Shown here one piece after another: positions 1 through 8,116 of a stretch of 64,000 bases of DNA. The notes below the pieces were generated by a model. It was not told the origin of the DNA. It ran no database searches and saw only the letters and a program-made list of their open reading frames with translations. The stretch lies in NCBI GenBank assembly GCA_913063155.1, contig CAJXYU010000003.1, positions 310,001 to 374,000 on the forward strand. Direction: 5' to 3'. Origin of the DNA: an uncultured Desulfovibrio sp. (GTDB taxonomy: Bacteria; Desulfobacterota; Desulfovibrionia; Desulfovibrionales; Desulfovibrionaceae). The first letter of the stretch is position 1, and every line of letters begins with the position of its first letter. The position numbers were made by a program, and so were the translations under genes.

Positions 1-173
1 AAAGTGGTGGCTTGCGGATGGCCGTCGCAGAGGATAATCTCCACTGATCGCTGCCCGGCCACCTCCCGAACATGCCGCACCAGACCGTTGACGGCCTCCT
101 GTTCGTTCCAGACCGGCACCACGACGGATACCAGAGAAATTTTCTCGCCGCCCCCTGTTGTCTTCACGTGCAT
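1..173 (-). CDS. Family 2 glycosyltransferase, N-terminal part only
   Basis: The gene runs off the left edge of the window, so only 57 N-terminal residues are visible and it is absent from the ORF track. The translation starts MHVKTTGGGEKISLVSVVVP and continues VWNEQEAVNGLVRHV, the first beta strand and helix of a GT-A (GT2) nucleotide-sugar binding domain. The next strand reads EIILCDGHPQATT where most GT2 enzymes have VDGGSTDGT, which recalls the radical-SAM/selenodomain-associated transferase subgroup (TIGR04283). It is divergent from the PNPOx gene. GT2 is secure; the subgroup is a guess and the substrate is unknown. Confidence 0.7.
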   Translation of the reverse strand, partial: MHVKTTGGGEKISLVSVVVPVWNEQEAVNGLVRHVREVAGQRSVEIILCDGHPQATT

Positions 174-217
174 GGATGCTTAATAAACGCTTTGGGAAAA
201 TAATGAAAGGAGTGTGC

Positions 218-667
218 ATGAGAAAAGGAATCACCGACAACCCCGCCGCCGTCATCGAGATCCTCGAAAACGCCGACGTCCTCTGGCTGGCCCTGCACGA
301 TCGTGAAGGCTCCTACTCCGTGCCCGTGAACTTCGCCCACAAGGACGGGATCCTCTACGTGCACTCCGGCTGCAAGGGCCGCAAGTTCGAAGCCCTGTGC
401 AACGGCGCGCCCCTCTCTTTCAGTTGTGCCTCGTCCATGGAACCCAAAGATGGAGGCGACAGCGCCTGCAACTATGGCTACCGTTTCAAGACCGTAATCG
501 GTTTCGGGTCCCCGAAAAGACTGAAAGAGGACGAAGCGATCAAAGGTCTCGACACGCTGACCGTAAAATTCGCGGGCAAGTTGCTGCCCTACAAGGAAAA
601 GGCCCTGGCCGCCACGGCCGTGTTCGCCATCGACATCGCCAGCGCGACGGCCCGAATAAAGGATTGA
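218..667 (+). CDS. Pyridoxamine 5'-phosphate oxidase-family flavin-binding protein (NimA-like)
   Basis: A 149-residue single-domain split-barrel protein. The pattern ADVLWLALHDREGSYSVPVN followed by GILYVHSGCKGRKFEAL is typical of small FMN-binding PNPOx/NimA-like proteins, which reduce or bind small molecules with a flavin; some act on nitroimidazoles. The ORF track starts 60 bases earlier, but ATG 218 has a GAAAGGAG ribosome site directly upstream, and the extension would overlap the divergent glycosyltransferase start. It appears monocistronic. The family is well supported; the substrate is not known. Confidence 0.8.
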   Translation: MRKGITDNPAAVIEILENADVLWLALHDREGSYSVPVNFAHKDGILYVHSGCKGRKFEALCNGAPLSFSCASSMEPKDGGDSACNYGYRFKTVIGFGSPKRLKEDEAIKGLDTLTVKFAGKLLPYKEKALAATAVFAIDIASATARIKD

Positions 668-841
668 GCCGCTCCGTCCAAAAAAGAAATCATAAACCCG
701 ACCGCCCATGAACGCGCGGGCGCCAGACACGGAGAAAACCGCCGGGCGTATGGAGCAATACGTGAAAAGCTGTTTTTCCGACGCCTTACACAAACGTGCG
801 TTCAGGGCAGCCAACAAACCCGGAAGGAAATACAACCCGCA

Positions 842-1894
842 ATGAACACCGACACTCCGAAACTCCGTTCGTTCTCCAGCGACAACAACGCCGGAGCCCA
901 TCCTGAAATCATCAAGGCCGTCATGGAAGCCAATGACGGCTACATGCGCGCCTACGGCGAGGATCCCATCAGCGAGGCAGCCGACAAGCTGTTCAAGAAA
1001 CACTTCGGCGAACAGGCCCGCATCTTCTACGTGACCACGGGCACGGCCGCCAACGTGCTCGGCCTGCGCGCGGTCACCCGCACCTACAATTCGGTGATCT
1101 GCCCGGCATCGGCCCACATCAACGTGGATGAATGCGGCGCGCCCGAGGCCTTCGGCGGCACCAAGTTGGTGCCCATCCCCTCCCCGGACGGCAAGCTGAC
1201 CCCAGGCATGATCGCACCCTACATGGGCCATGTGGGCTTCGTGCACGCCAGTCAGCCCAAGGTCATCTCCATTTCCCAAAGCACCGAGGAAGGCACCCTC
1301 TACACGTTTGAGGAGATCGAGGCCATCGTGGACTTCGCCCGCGACCACGACCTGCTGGTGCACATGGACGGTGCGCGGCTGGCCAACGCCTGCGCGGCCC
1401 TGGACTGCTCCTTCTTCGACACCACCACCGCCCTGGGCGTGGATCTGCTCTCCTTCGGGGCCACCAAGAACGGCCTGATAATGGGCGAGGCCATCGTTTT
1501 CCTAAACCCGGAAATCGGCGAAGGCTTCGAATACATCCGCAAGCAGGGCATGCAGTTGGTCAGCAAGATGCGCTTTGTCTCCGCCCAGATGGAACGCTAC
1601 CTGCGCGACGACCTCTGGCTGAACAACGCCCGTCATGCCAACGCCATGGCCCGCAGCCTGGCCGAACAGGCAGGAGCGATCGACGGAGTGGAGATCCAGA
1701 GCACTGTGGAAAGTAACGCGGTCTTTGCACATATTCCACCTGCCGCCACGGAAATTCTGGAGAAAAAATATTACTTCTACGTCTGGAATGAACACTCGCA
1801 CACCCTGCGCTGGATGACCTCCTGGGCCACCACCGAGGCGGAAGTGGACGAATTTGTCGAAGATATCAAACAAGCAGTGGAGCAAGTCCGATGA
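842..1894 (+). CDS. ltaE: Low-specificity L-threonine aldolase
   Basis: A 350-residue PLP enzyme of fold type I that cleaves L-threonine or allo-threonine to glycine and acetaldehyde. The N-terminus carries the family phrase SFSSDNNAGAHPEIIKA, the cofactor region reads VHMDGARLANA, and the Schiff-base lysine is K209 in SFGATKNGLIMG. Length is normal for the family. A GGAAGG ribosome site lies upstream of ATG 842. It is the first gene of a four-gene operon and overlaps the LOG gene by ATGA, suggesting translational coupling. Cytoplasmic. Confidence 0.93.
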   Translation: MNTDTPKLRSFSSDNNAGAHPEIIKAVMEANDGYMRAYGEDPISEAADKLFKKHFGEQARIFYVTTGTAANVLGLRAVTRTYNSVICPASAHINVDECGAPEAFGGTKLVPIPSPDGKLTPGMIAPYMGHVGFVHASQPKVISISQSTEEGTLYTFEEIEAIVDFARDHDLLVHMDGARLANACAALDCSFFDTTTALGVDLLSFGATKNGLIMGEAIVFLNPEIGEGFEYIRKQGMQLVSKMRFVSAQMERYLRDDLWLNNARHANAMARSLAEQAGAIDGVEIQSTVESNAVFAHIPPAATEILEKKYYFYVWNEHSHTLRWMTSWATTEAEVDEFVEDIKQAVEQVR

Positions 1895-2481
1895 AGCTGA
1901 AACGTGTCTGCGTGTTCTGCGGATCCAATCCCGGCAATTCCCCGGCGTTCGCCGAGGCCGCCAAAAACCTGGGCCGCACCCTGGCCGAGCGTGACATCAC
2001 CGTGGTCTACGGCGGTTCCAGCGTGGGCCTCATGGGCCGCGTGGCCGACGCCGCGCTGGAAGCGGGCGGCGAAGTCATCGGCGTCATCCCCGAAAAGCTG
2101 CGGGCAAAGGAAATTTTCCATTCCGGCTTGAGCGAGCTGCACGTGGTGGACTCCATGCACGAGCGCAAGGCGCTCATGGCCGAGCTCTCCAACGCCTTCA
2201 TCGCCCTGCCCGGCGGCATCGGCACCTTCGAGGAATTCTTCGAGGTACTGACCTGGAACCAGATCGGCTACCACGAAAAGCCCTGCGGACTGCTGAACAT
2301 CAACGGCTATTACGCCAAGCTGGCCTCCTTCCTGGACGACGTGGTGAACCAGGGATTTCTGGTGCAGGACCACCGCAACATGGTGCTCACCGGCACCACG
2401 CCCGGAGAGCTTCTGAAGCAATTCACCGACTACGAAGCCCCGGAAGTGGAAAAATGGATCGAACTCAAGAAGCGGCTCTGA
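1891..2481 (+). CDS. LOG family protein (nucleoside 5'-monophosphate phosphoribohydrolase)
   Basis: 196 residues with a Rossmann-type fold. The N-terminal VCVFCGSNPGNSPAF and the signature PGGIGTFEEFFEVLTW match the LOG/YvdD family, whose members release free base from nucleoside monophosphates, AMP and cytokinin ribotides in characterised cases. PGGxGTxxE is the substrate-phosphate and catalytic motif. The start codon overlaps the stop of ltaE by four bases, and DUF1847 follows after 18 bases. Family assignment is firm; the physiological nucleotide is not visible from sequence. Confidence 0.9.
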   Translation: MKLKRVCVFCGSNPGNSPAFAEAAKNLGRTLAERDITVVYGGSSVGLMGRVADAALEAGGEVIGVIPEKLRAKEIFHSGLSELHVVDSMHERKALMAELSNAFIALPGGIGTFEEFFEVLTWNQIGYHEKPCGLLNINGYYAKLASFLDDVVNQGFLVQDHRNMVLTGTTPGELLKQFTDYEAPEVEKWIELKKRL

Positions 2482-2499
2482 CCGCCCAGGGATAATGAC

Positions 2500-3084
2500 A
2501 TGAAATGCGCCGAGTGCGAAAAACACGAATGCGCCAAGGGCAAGGACTGCACGCCCTTCAGGCGGGAGATGATCGACGCCTGCACGCGGGGCAGCGACGT
2601 CGAGCACATGATGCAGGTGGCCGACACGGTGGTTTCCGACTTCTACATGCAAAAGACCCGGGTCGAGGAAACCATCGAATTCATCAAGCGGATGGAGTAT
2701 GACAAGGTTGGGCTGGCCTTCTGCAAGGGGCTGGCCGACGAGGCGGCCACGCTGAATCGGGCGCTCAAAAACGCGGGCATCAAGGTTTCCTCGGCCTGCT
2801 GCAAGATCTGCGGCATCACCAAGGAGGAAATGAACATCCCGGTAAAGGGCGGAAAGGTCGCCGTGAGCTGCAACCCGGTGGGCCAGGCCGAAATCCTCAA
2901 CCGGGACAAAACCGATCTGAATATCGCTTTCGGCCTGTGCGTGGGCCACGACGCACTTTTCAACCAAGCGTCCGAAGCCCCGGTGACCACTCTGGTGGTC
3001 AAGGACCGGGTCCTCGGCCATAACCCGGCAGCCGCGCTCTATTCCGGTTTCTATGCGGCGCGGCTCAATGGAGGCAAGAAATGA
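2500..3084 (+). CDS. DUF1847 putative metal-binding protein
   Basis: 194 residues. The N-terminus has the paired-cysteine pattern KCAECEKHECAKGKDCTPF, and later segments carry SSACCKICGITKEEM and GLCVGHDALFNQ. This arrangement matches DUF1847 proteins of anaerobes, thought to bind metal but without known activity. A weak GGGATAA ribosome site precedes the ATG. It lies third in the ltaE operon and overlaps the DJ-1 gene by four bases, so the two are probably translationally coupled. The cysteine-rich character suggests zinc or redox metal binding, which is inference. Confidence 0.8.
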   Translation: MKCAECEKHECAKGKDCTPFRREMIDACTRGSDVEHMMQVADTVVSDFYMQKTRVEETIEFIKRMEYDKVGLAFCKGLADEAATLNRALKNAGIKVSSACCKICGITKEEMNIPVKGGKVAVSCNPVGQAEILNRDKTDLNIAFGLCVGHDALFNQASEAPVTTLVVKDRVLGHNPAAALYSGFYAARLNGGKK

Positions 3085-3632
3085 GCAAGACCGTACTCGT
3101 TCCCCTGGCGGAAGGTTTTGAAGAGGTGGAAGCCCTGGCCATCGTGGATGTGCTGCGCAGGGCCGGAGCCGAAGTGACCACGGCAGCCGTGGGCAAGAAC
3201 CGTCAGGTGACCAGCTCCCACAAGGTCACGGTCATCGCCGACGCCATGCTCGACGACTGCGACGGCTCCTACGACCTCATCGCCCTGCCCGGCGGCATTC
3301 CCGGAGCCAACAACCTGGCCGAATCCGCCAAGTTGGAGACCATGCTCAAGGAGCAGGACGAGGCGGGACGCCTTGTGGGGGCCATCTGCGCCTCTCCGGC
3401 CGTGGTCCTGCAGAAGCATGGACTCATCCGAGGCCGCAAGGCCACCTGTTATCCGTCCTTTGCCGACCAGCTGGAGCCCATCAGCCACAAGGCCGAACGC
3501 GTGGTGCAGGACGGCAACTTGATCACCGGCGCGGGCGCGGGCCCGGCCATGGAGTTCGGGGTGAAGCTGACCGAGGCGCTTCTTGGTGAGGAAGCCGCAA
3601 AGAGCGTCGGAGAAGCGATACTGGTAAAATAG
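3081..3632 (+). CDS. DJ-1/PfpI family protein (YajL/ThiJ-like)
   Basis: 183 residues, complete for the DJ-1 superfamily. The family motifs are VPLAEGFEEVEALAIVDVLR, containing the conserved acidic residue, LPGGIPGANNL, and the nucleophile elbow VGAICASPAVVL with the reactive cysteine. Members act on reactive carbonyls, for example as glyoxalase or in protein deglycation, or serve in oxidative stress response. It is the last gene of the ltaE operon and is followed after a few bases by a strong hairpin. The family is certain, the specific activity is not. Confidence 0.88.
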   Translation: MSKTVLVPLAEGFEEVEALAIVDVLRRAGAEVTTAAVGKNRQVTSSHKVTVIADAMLDDCDGSYDLIALPGGIPGANNLAESAKLETMLKEQDEAGRLVGAICASPAVVLQKHGLIRGRKATCYPSFADQLEPISHKAERVVQDGNLITGAGAGPAMEFGVKLTEALLGEEAAKSVGEAILVK

Positions 3633-3636
3633 CAAA

Positions 3637-3666
3637 AAGGCCATCTTTCTCCGGAAAGATGGCCTT
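3637..3666. terminator. Bidirectional intrinsic terminator
   Basis: A 13-bp stem (AAGGCCATCTTTC paired with GAAAGATGGCCTT) around a TCCG loop lies between the convergent DJ-1 and FmdE-like genes. On the minus strand the hairpin is followed by a T-rich run, so it should work best for the FmdE-like gene and also insulate the operon on the plus strand. Confidence 0.8.
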
Positions 3667-3690
3667 CGACTTCATGTCCGGGCGTTCCGT

Positions 3691-4332
3691 TCAGGGCATG
3701 GCCTTTTCCTCGAACATCCGGGAGCGATCCCACTCCAGCCAGTACTTCACCGCAACTTTTTCCAACTGTCTGAAATACTCCTGAGACTGAAAGCCATACT
3801 TTTGGGAAAGCTCCTTGATGGCCTGGCGCACGGCGTTGACGACCTCGGTTTTGGGCCGCATGTACACCCCCTTGTCATCATGAAAGAACTGGGCTTTCGG
3901 AGAGCCGATATTAGCGTTGCTGATGGTTCCCCGTCCAAGGCTCGCGCCGGTGGAAACCTGGAGCCCGTCGTTCAGACAGCTGTACGGGGGTGTCGTTCCG
4001 GCAAAGGAAACCACCCGAAGTTGATCAAACGGGGCATTGAGCACCTCGCGCGCCCGAACACCCATTTTCGCCCCGATGATGGACCAGAGCCCAAGATGGC
4101 GGTGCATCTCATTGGTCAGAAGCGTGGCCTTCCACTCCTCCAGGCCGTACCTGTCGATAATCTTCTGAACATAAGGCCCGACCGTTTCATTAAAGAGTGC
4201 AGGATCAGTGGGGTAGGATTTCAGACAGACCGCTTCGCGGGCATCGAAACCGCCGTGCGCACCGGCAGTTCCAGCCCCGGCGAAAAGAAAAACCAAAATG
4301 AAAAAAGTCAAAACACCAGATCTTTTTTGCAT
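3691..4332 (-). CDS. Exported FmdE-like domain protein
   Basis: 213 residues from the internal ATG at 4332, which directly begins a signal peptide (KRSGVLTFFILVFLFAGAG, cut near AHGG). The ORF track's longer start adds an N-terminus with no export logic. The mature part has HRHLGLWSIIGAKMGVRARE and NDGLQVSTGASLGRGTI, the layout of the FmdE domain (H-x-H-L, later Asp and T-G-x-x-L-G-x-G). Classical FmdE is a cytoplasmic subunit of formylmethanofuran dehydrogenase, but stand-alone exported versions occur in sulfate reducers with unknown roles. The C-terminal FmdE zinc ribbon is missing. Function unknown. Confidence 0.72.
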   Translation of the reverse strand: MQKRSGVLTFFILVFLFAGAGTAGAHGGFDAREAVCLKSYPTDPALFNETVGPYVQKIIDRYGLEEWKATLLTNEMHRHLGLWSIIGAKMGVRAREVLNAPFDQLRVVSFAGTTPPYSCLNDGLQVSTGASLGRGTISNANIGSPKAQFFHDDKGVYMRPKTEVVNAVRQAIKELSQKYGFQSQEYFRQLEKVAVKYWLEWDRSRMFEEKAMP

Positions 4333-4509
4333 ACCATTTCCATTGGTTATAGGTGAAAGGAAATGCCAGCCGGGAACAATTCTTCTACGCCAGTTCCAAC
4401 CAAAAGGCCAAATAAATAGTAACAAATCAAAAATCGTAACACCGCATAAGTAAAAAAAGACAAATCAGGAAAAACAAACGGAAAGAGAAGCTGGAGAACC
4501 CGGCAGGTG

Positions 4510-5250
4510 TCAAATTCCTTCAATCAACTCCGGCAAAATCTCTCCGGCCTTGCCGTGCAGGGCGAAATCCATGAATCCGGTATTGTGCGTCGGCTCCAGG
4601 TTGACCTCGATCGTCACGGCCCCGGCCCTCTTGGCCACATGCGCCAACGACGCGGCGGGCTGCACCACGCTGGAAGTGCCCACCACCAGCATCACATCCA
4701 CCTTGCCGACGGTGTCCAGGGCCGTGGACAAAATACCTGCCGGCAACTGCTCGCCGAACCACACCACGCCGGGTCGCAACAGGTGGCCGCATTTCGGACA
4801 GGCGGGCAGCGGCGGGAGTTCTTCGAGATTCTCCTCTTCGTGAACGCAGACCGTGCAACGCAGTCGCCACAGGCTGCCGTGCAGCTCCAGTACGTTTTCG
4901 CTCCCGGCCTTCTGGTGCAGGCCGTCCACGTTCTGAGTGATGAGCAACATCTCCGGCACCTGTTTTTCCAGGGCGGCCAAGGCGTAGTGGGCAGGATTGG
5001 GGTCGCACTTTTCAACCAGGGCGCGGCGCCAATTGTAGAATTCCCAGACCAGCTCCGGGGCGCGGAAAAAGGCCTCCGACCGGGCCAGTTCCTCGGCGCG
5101 ACGCTCCTTCCAGAGCCCGCCGTCGTCCCGGAACGTGGGCACGCCGCTTTCGGCGGACACCCCGGCTCCGGTAAGCACGGCAACACTGCGCGCCCCGCTC
5201 AAAAGCGCCTTGATGGTTTGCATCTTTGCGATCATGTTTTCAGCAATCAT
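4510..5250 (-). CDS. cobB: SIR2-family NAD-dependent protein deacylase (sirtuin)
   Basis: 246 residues with all sirtuin landmarks: the NAD site [15 protein letters not shown], the catalytic segment [12 protein letters not shown] and ELHGSLW (catalytic His), two zinc cysteine pairs (CTVC and CPKC), and [12 protein letters not shown]. Sirtuins remove acyl groups from lysines using NAD and yield nicotinamide and O-acyl-ADP-ribose. No clear ribosome site separates the first ATG from internal ATGs at residues 6 and 10, so the start is uncertain by a few codons. It is divergent from icd; sirtuins often regulate central carbon enzymes, but no link is shown here. Confidence 0.92.
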   Translation of the reverse strand: MIAENMIAKMQTIKALLSGARSVAVLTGAGVSAESGVPTFRDDGGLWKERRAEELARSEAFFRAPELVWEFYNWRRALVEKCDPNPAHYALAALEKQVPEMLLITQNVDGLHQKAGSENVLELHGSLWRLRCTVCVHEEENLEELPPLPACPKCGHLLRPGVVWFGEQLPAGILSTALDTVGKVDVMLVVGTSSVVQPAASLAHVAKRAGAVTIEVNLEPTHNTGFMDFALHGKAGEILPELIEGI

Positions 5251-5292
5251 ATCAAATTCTTAAAACACACATTTCAAACAAGGGCAAACTCC

Positions 5293-5322
5293 TTGCGCTT
5301 CCGCCCCGCACATGGCTATAGT
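5293..5322 (+). promoter_or_regulatory. Candidate sigma-70 promoter for icd
   Basis: TTGCGC and TATAGT are separated by 18 bases, giving a plausible housekeeping promoter about 120 bases upstream of icd in the divergent cobB-icd gap. Judged only by consensus match. Confidence 0.4.
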
Positions 5323-5445
5323 GCGCTTCCCTTTTTGTAAATACAACACCACAAGCCAACTATCCGATAAGACAGGTGTGTCAAAAAGATTCGAGCAACA
5401 CAGCAATCGATCCATTTGAACCACCAGAAGGCAATGGAGGTCAGT

Positions 5446-6588
<1,143 letters not shown>

Positions 6589-6612
6589 TATTCCCGTTCG
6601 ACGGCATCATTC

Positions 6613-6645
6613 TCCCCCGTCGGTTGACCTGGAACCGGCGGGGGA
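6613..6645 (+). terminator. Intrinsic terminator after icd
   Basis: TCCCCCGTCGGTT pairs with AACCGGCGGGGGA (one G-T pair) and is followed by TTATT. It sits between icd and the LysE-type exporter start at 6660. Confidence 0.7.
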
Positions 6646-6659
6646 TTATTCATACTGGC

Positions 6660-7289
6660 ATGTTCGATACTACCCAGATCATCATGTTCTTCAGCGCTTC
6701 GGTCATCCTGGCCGTAACGCCCGGCCCGGACATCCTCTACGTGCTCACCCGCGGCATCACCCAGGGACGCAAGGCCGCCCTGTTCGCGGCGCTGGGCTTC
6801 AACATCGGGGTCATCGCCCACACCCTTTTCGCGGTCGTCGGACTGTCCGCCATCCTGCGCACCTCGGCTCTGGCCTACCAGTGCGTGAAATATGCAGGCG
6901 CGGCCTACCTCATCTACATAGGCATCCAGACATGGCGCAGCCGCAAACAGGTTTCCGTGGAAGGCAAGACGGACATCACCAGCCCCAAGGCCATCTTCAA
7001 GCAGACCATCATCGCCAACATTCTCAACCCCAAGGTGGCCCTTTTTTTCCTGGCTTTCCTGCCTCAGTTCGTGAACGCGCAGAACGGCAGCCCGGAAATA
7101 CAGATGATCGTGCTCGGGGCCTTGTTCATGGCGGCAGGTTTCTCGGTCTTCTCCATGGTGGCGCTCTTCTCGGGCCATATCGGGGACAAACTCCGCCGGA
7201 ACCCGCGCTTTGAATCGCGCATGAAGGCAGTGGCCGGCAGCGTGCTCGTGGCCCTGGGCCTGAGCCTGGCCCTGCCGGAAAACAGGTAG
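6660..7289 (+). CDS. LysE/RhtB family amino-acid exporter
   Basis: 209 residues with about six membrane segments. The N-terminal SASVILAVTPGPDILYVLTR is the LysE/RhtB signature (TPGP), followed by GRKAALFAALGFNIG and, after the polar loop, a segment FKQTIIANILNPKVALFFLAF with the conserved NPK. The start at ATG 6660 removes 12 polar residues of the longer ORF and places the first helix correctly; GGGGGA lies upstream. These inner-membrane carriers export amino acids such as homoserine, threonine or leucine; the substrate here is unknown. The next gene starts two bases after its stop. Confidence 0.88.
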   Translation: MFDTTQIIMFFSASVILAVTPGPDILYVLTRGITQGRKAALFAALGFNIGVIAHTLFAVVGLSAILRTSALAYQCVKYAGAAYLIYIGIQTWRSRKQVSVEGKTDITSPKAIFKQTIIANILNPKVALFFLAFLPQFVNAQNGSPEIQMIVLGALFMAAGFSVFSMVALFSGHIGDKLRRNPRFESRMKAVAGSVLVALGLSLALPENR

Positions 7290-7291
7290 CG

Positions 7292-7795
7292 ATGCCCGGC
7301 AAACTCGAAACCGCCCTCGCCTATCTCAAGGCGGCTCCCTGGCCGCACGGCGCGACCTTGGGCTCCCTGCTGCTGGTTGCCTTCCTCGGGGCAAACGGCT
7401 GGCTGCTTCTGGACGAAGGACACGAATTCGAGGCCGCAACACTGTGGTGCTGGGCTGCAGGATGGTTCGCGGTGGCCATATTCGCCATGGCCGACGGCAT
7501 CGCCCGACACCGCGAATACAGGCGCATCAAGGCCATGCTCCGAAAACACGGCTACAACGAACGCATCATGCGGCTGGTGGCCCGCTCCCGCTGCCAACGT
7601 GACGCGGCCATGCTCGCGGCCCGGGAATCGGGCTGCCGAGGACAGGCGGCCGACTATTTCAAAAGCCTGGGCTACCGCTGGTACCACGTTCTTCCGGACA
7701 CGGTGGTCCGCAACCCATTCGCCTTCCTCTCCCCGAATTTTCTGCGCACCTCTTTCCTGCCCGGCAAAAAACTCAGCCACGACAGGTACGTGTAA
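7292..7795 (+). CDS. Hypothetical membrane protein
   Basis: 167 residues, not recognised as a named family. Two hydrophobic segments (ATLGSLLLVAFLGANGWLLL and a second around residues 49-68, LWCWAAGWFAVAIFAMADG) are followed by a basic cytoplasmic-looking region with cysteines (ARSRCQRDAAMLAARESGCRGQ) and a conserved-looking tail rich in aromatic residues (YRWYHVLPDTVVRNPFAFL). It starts two bases after the LysE-type exporter, so the two are very likely co-transcribed. Function unknown. Confidence 0.65.
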   Translation: MPGKLETALAYLKAAPWPHGATLGSLLLVAFLGANGWLLLDEGHEFEAATLWCWAAGWFAVAIFAMADGIARHREYRRIKAMLRKHGYNERIMRLVARSRCQRDAAMLAARESGCRGQAADYFKSLGYRWYHVLPDTVVRNPFAFLSPNFLRTSFLPGKKLSHDRYV

Positions 7796-7898
7796 TTCCG
7801 TCACACGATATTCGCCTTTTCATCACGCAGGCCAGTGCCTCCTTCCCTATTCAAGAAAGTGAAGAAGACTCTCCAACCTCTTGCAGGAGGGAACGGAC

Positions 7899-8030
7899 AT
7901 GAAGCGCTTCGCTTTCGGAATCGCTCTTCTCTTCATCCTGGCGGCCCTTACGGCTCCCACACATGGCGGCAAGCATCTCACGAAAAGAAACAGGCCGCCC
8001 CAAAGGGCGGCCCTGATGAACGAAAAATAA
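7899..8030 (+). CDS. Small 43-residue secreted or membrane peptide (candidate)
   Basis: Too short for the ORF track. A perfect AGGAGG lies seven bases before ATG 7899. The peptide begins MKRFAFGIALLFILAALTAP, a basic start plus hydrophobic core like a signal peptide, then a short basic tail ending LMNEK. The 3' end is unusual because it contains the terminator stem of the convergent chemoreceptor gene (7993-8012). No homolog is recognised. The ribosome site and hydrophobic start support translation; the tail sequence could simply be terminator DNA that happens to be open. Confidence 0.4.
   Translation: MKRFAFGIALLFILAALTAPTHGGKHLTKRNRPPQRAALMNEK
7993..8012 (-). terminator. Intrinsic terminator of the 8.1-10.3 kb chemoreceptor
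   Basis: GGCCGCCC and GGGCGGCC form an 8-bp stem with a four-base loop. Read on the minus strand it is followed by TGTTTCTTTTCG, so it ends transcription of the MCP gene 105 bases beyond its stop. Confidence 0.65.
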
Positions 8031-8116
8031 ACGACTTTCCCTGCGAGGCAGGAACGCAGCCGGCGTGGCAAACGGCGTGTTCAGGTCATATGGGAAATAT
8101 CACTTGGCAGGCCCTG

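Noticed and set aside
164-1363. 399-residue minus-strand ORF across the PNPOx and threonine aldolase genes
   Set aside because: It lies antisense to two clear genes and its sequence has the His/Gly/Val-rich look of an antisense frame in GC-rich DNA.
1777-3021. 414-residue minus-strand ORF across LOG and DUF1847
   Set aside because: Antisense shadow of two well-supported plus-strand genes.
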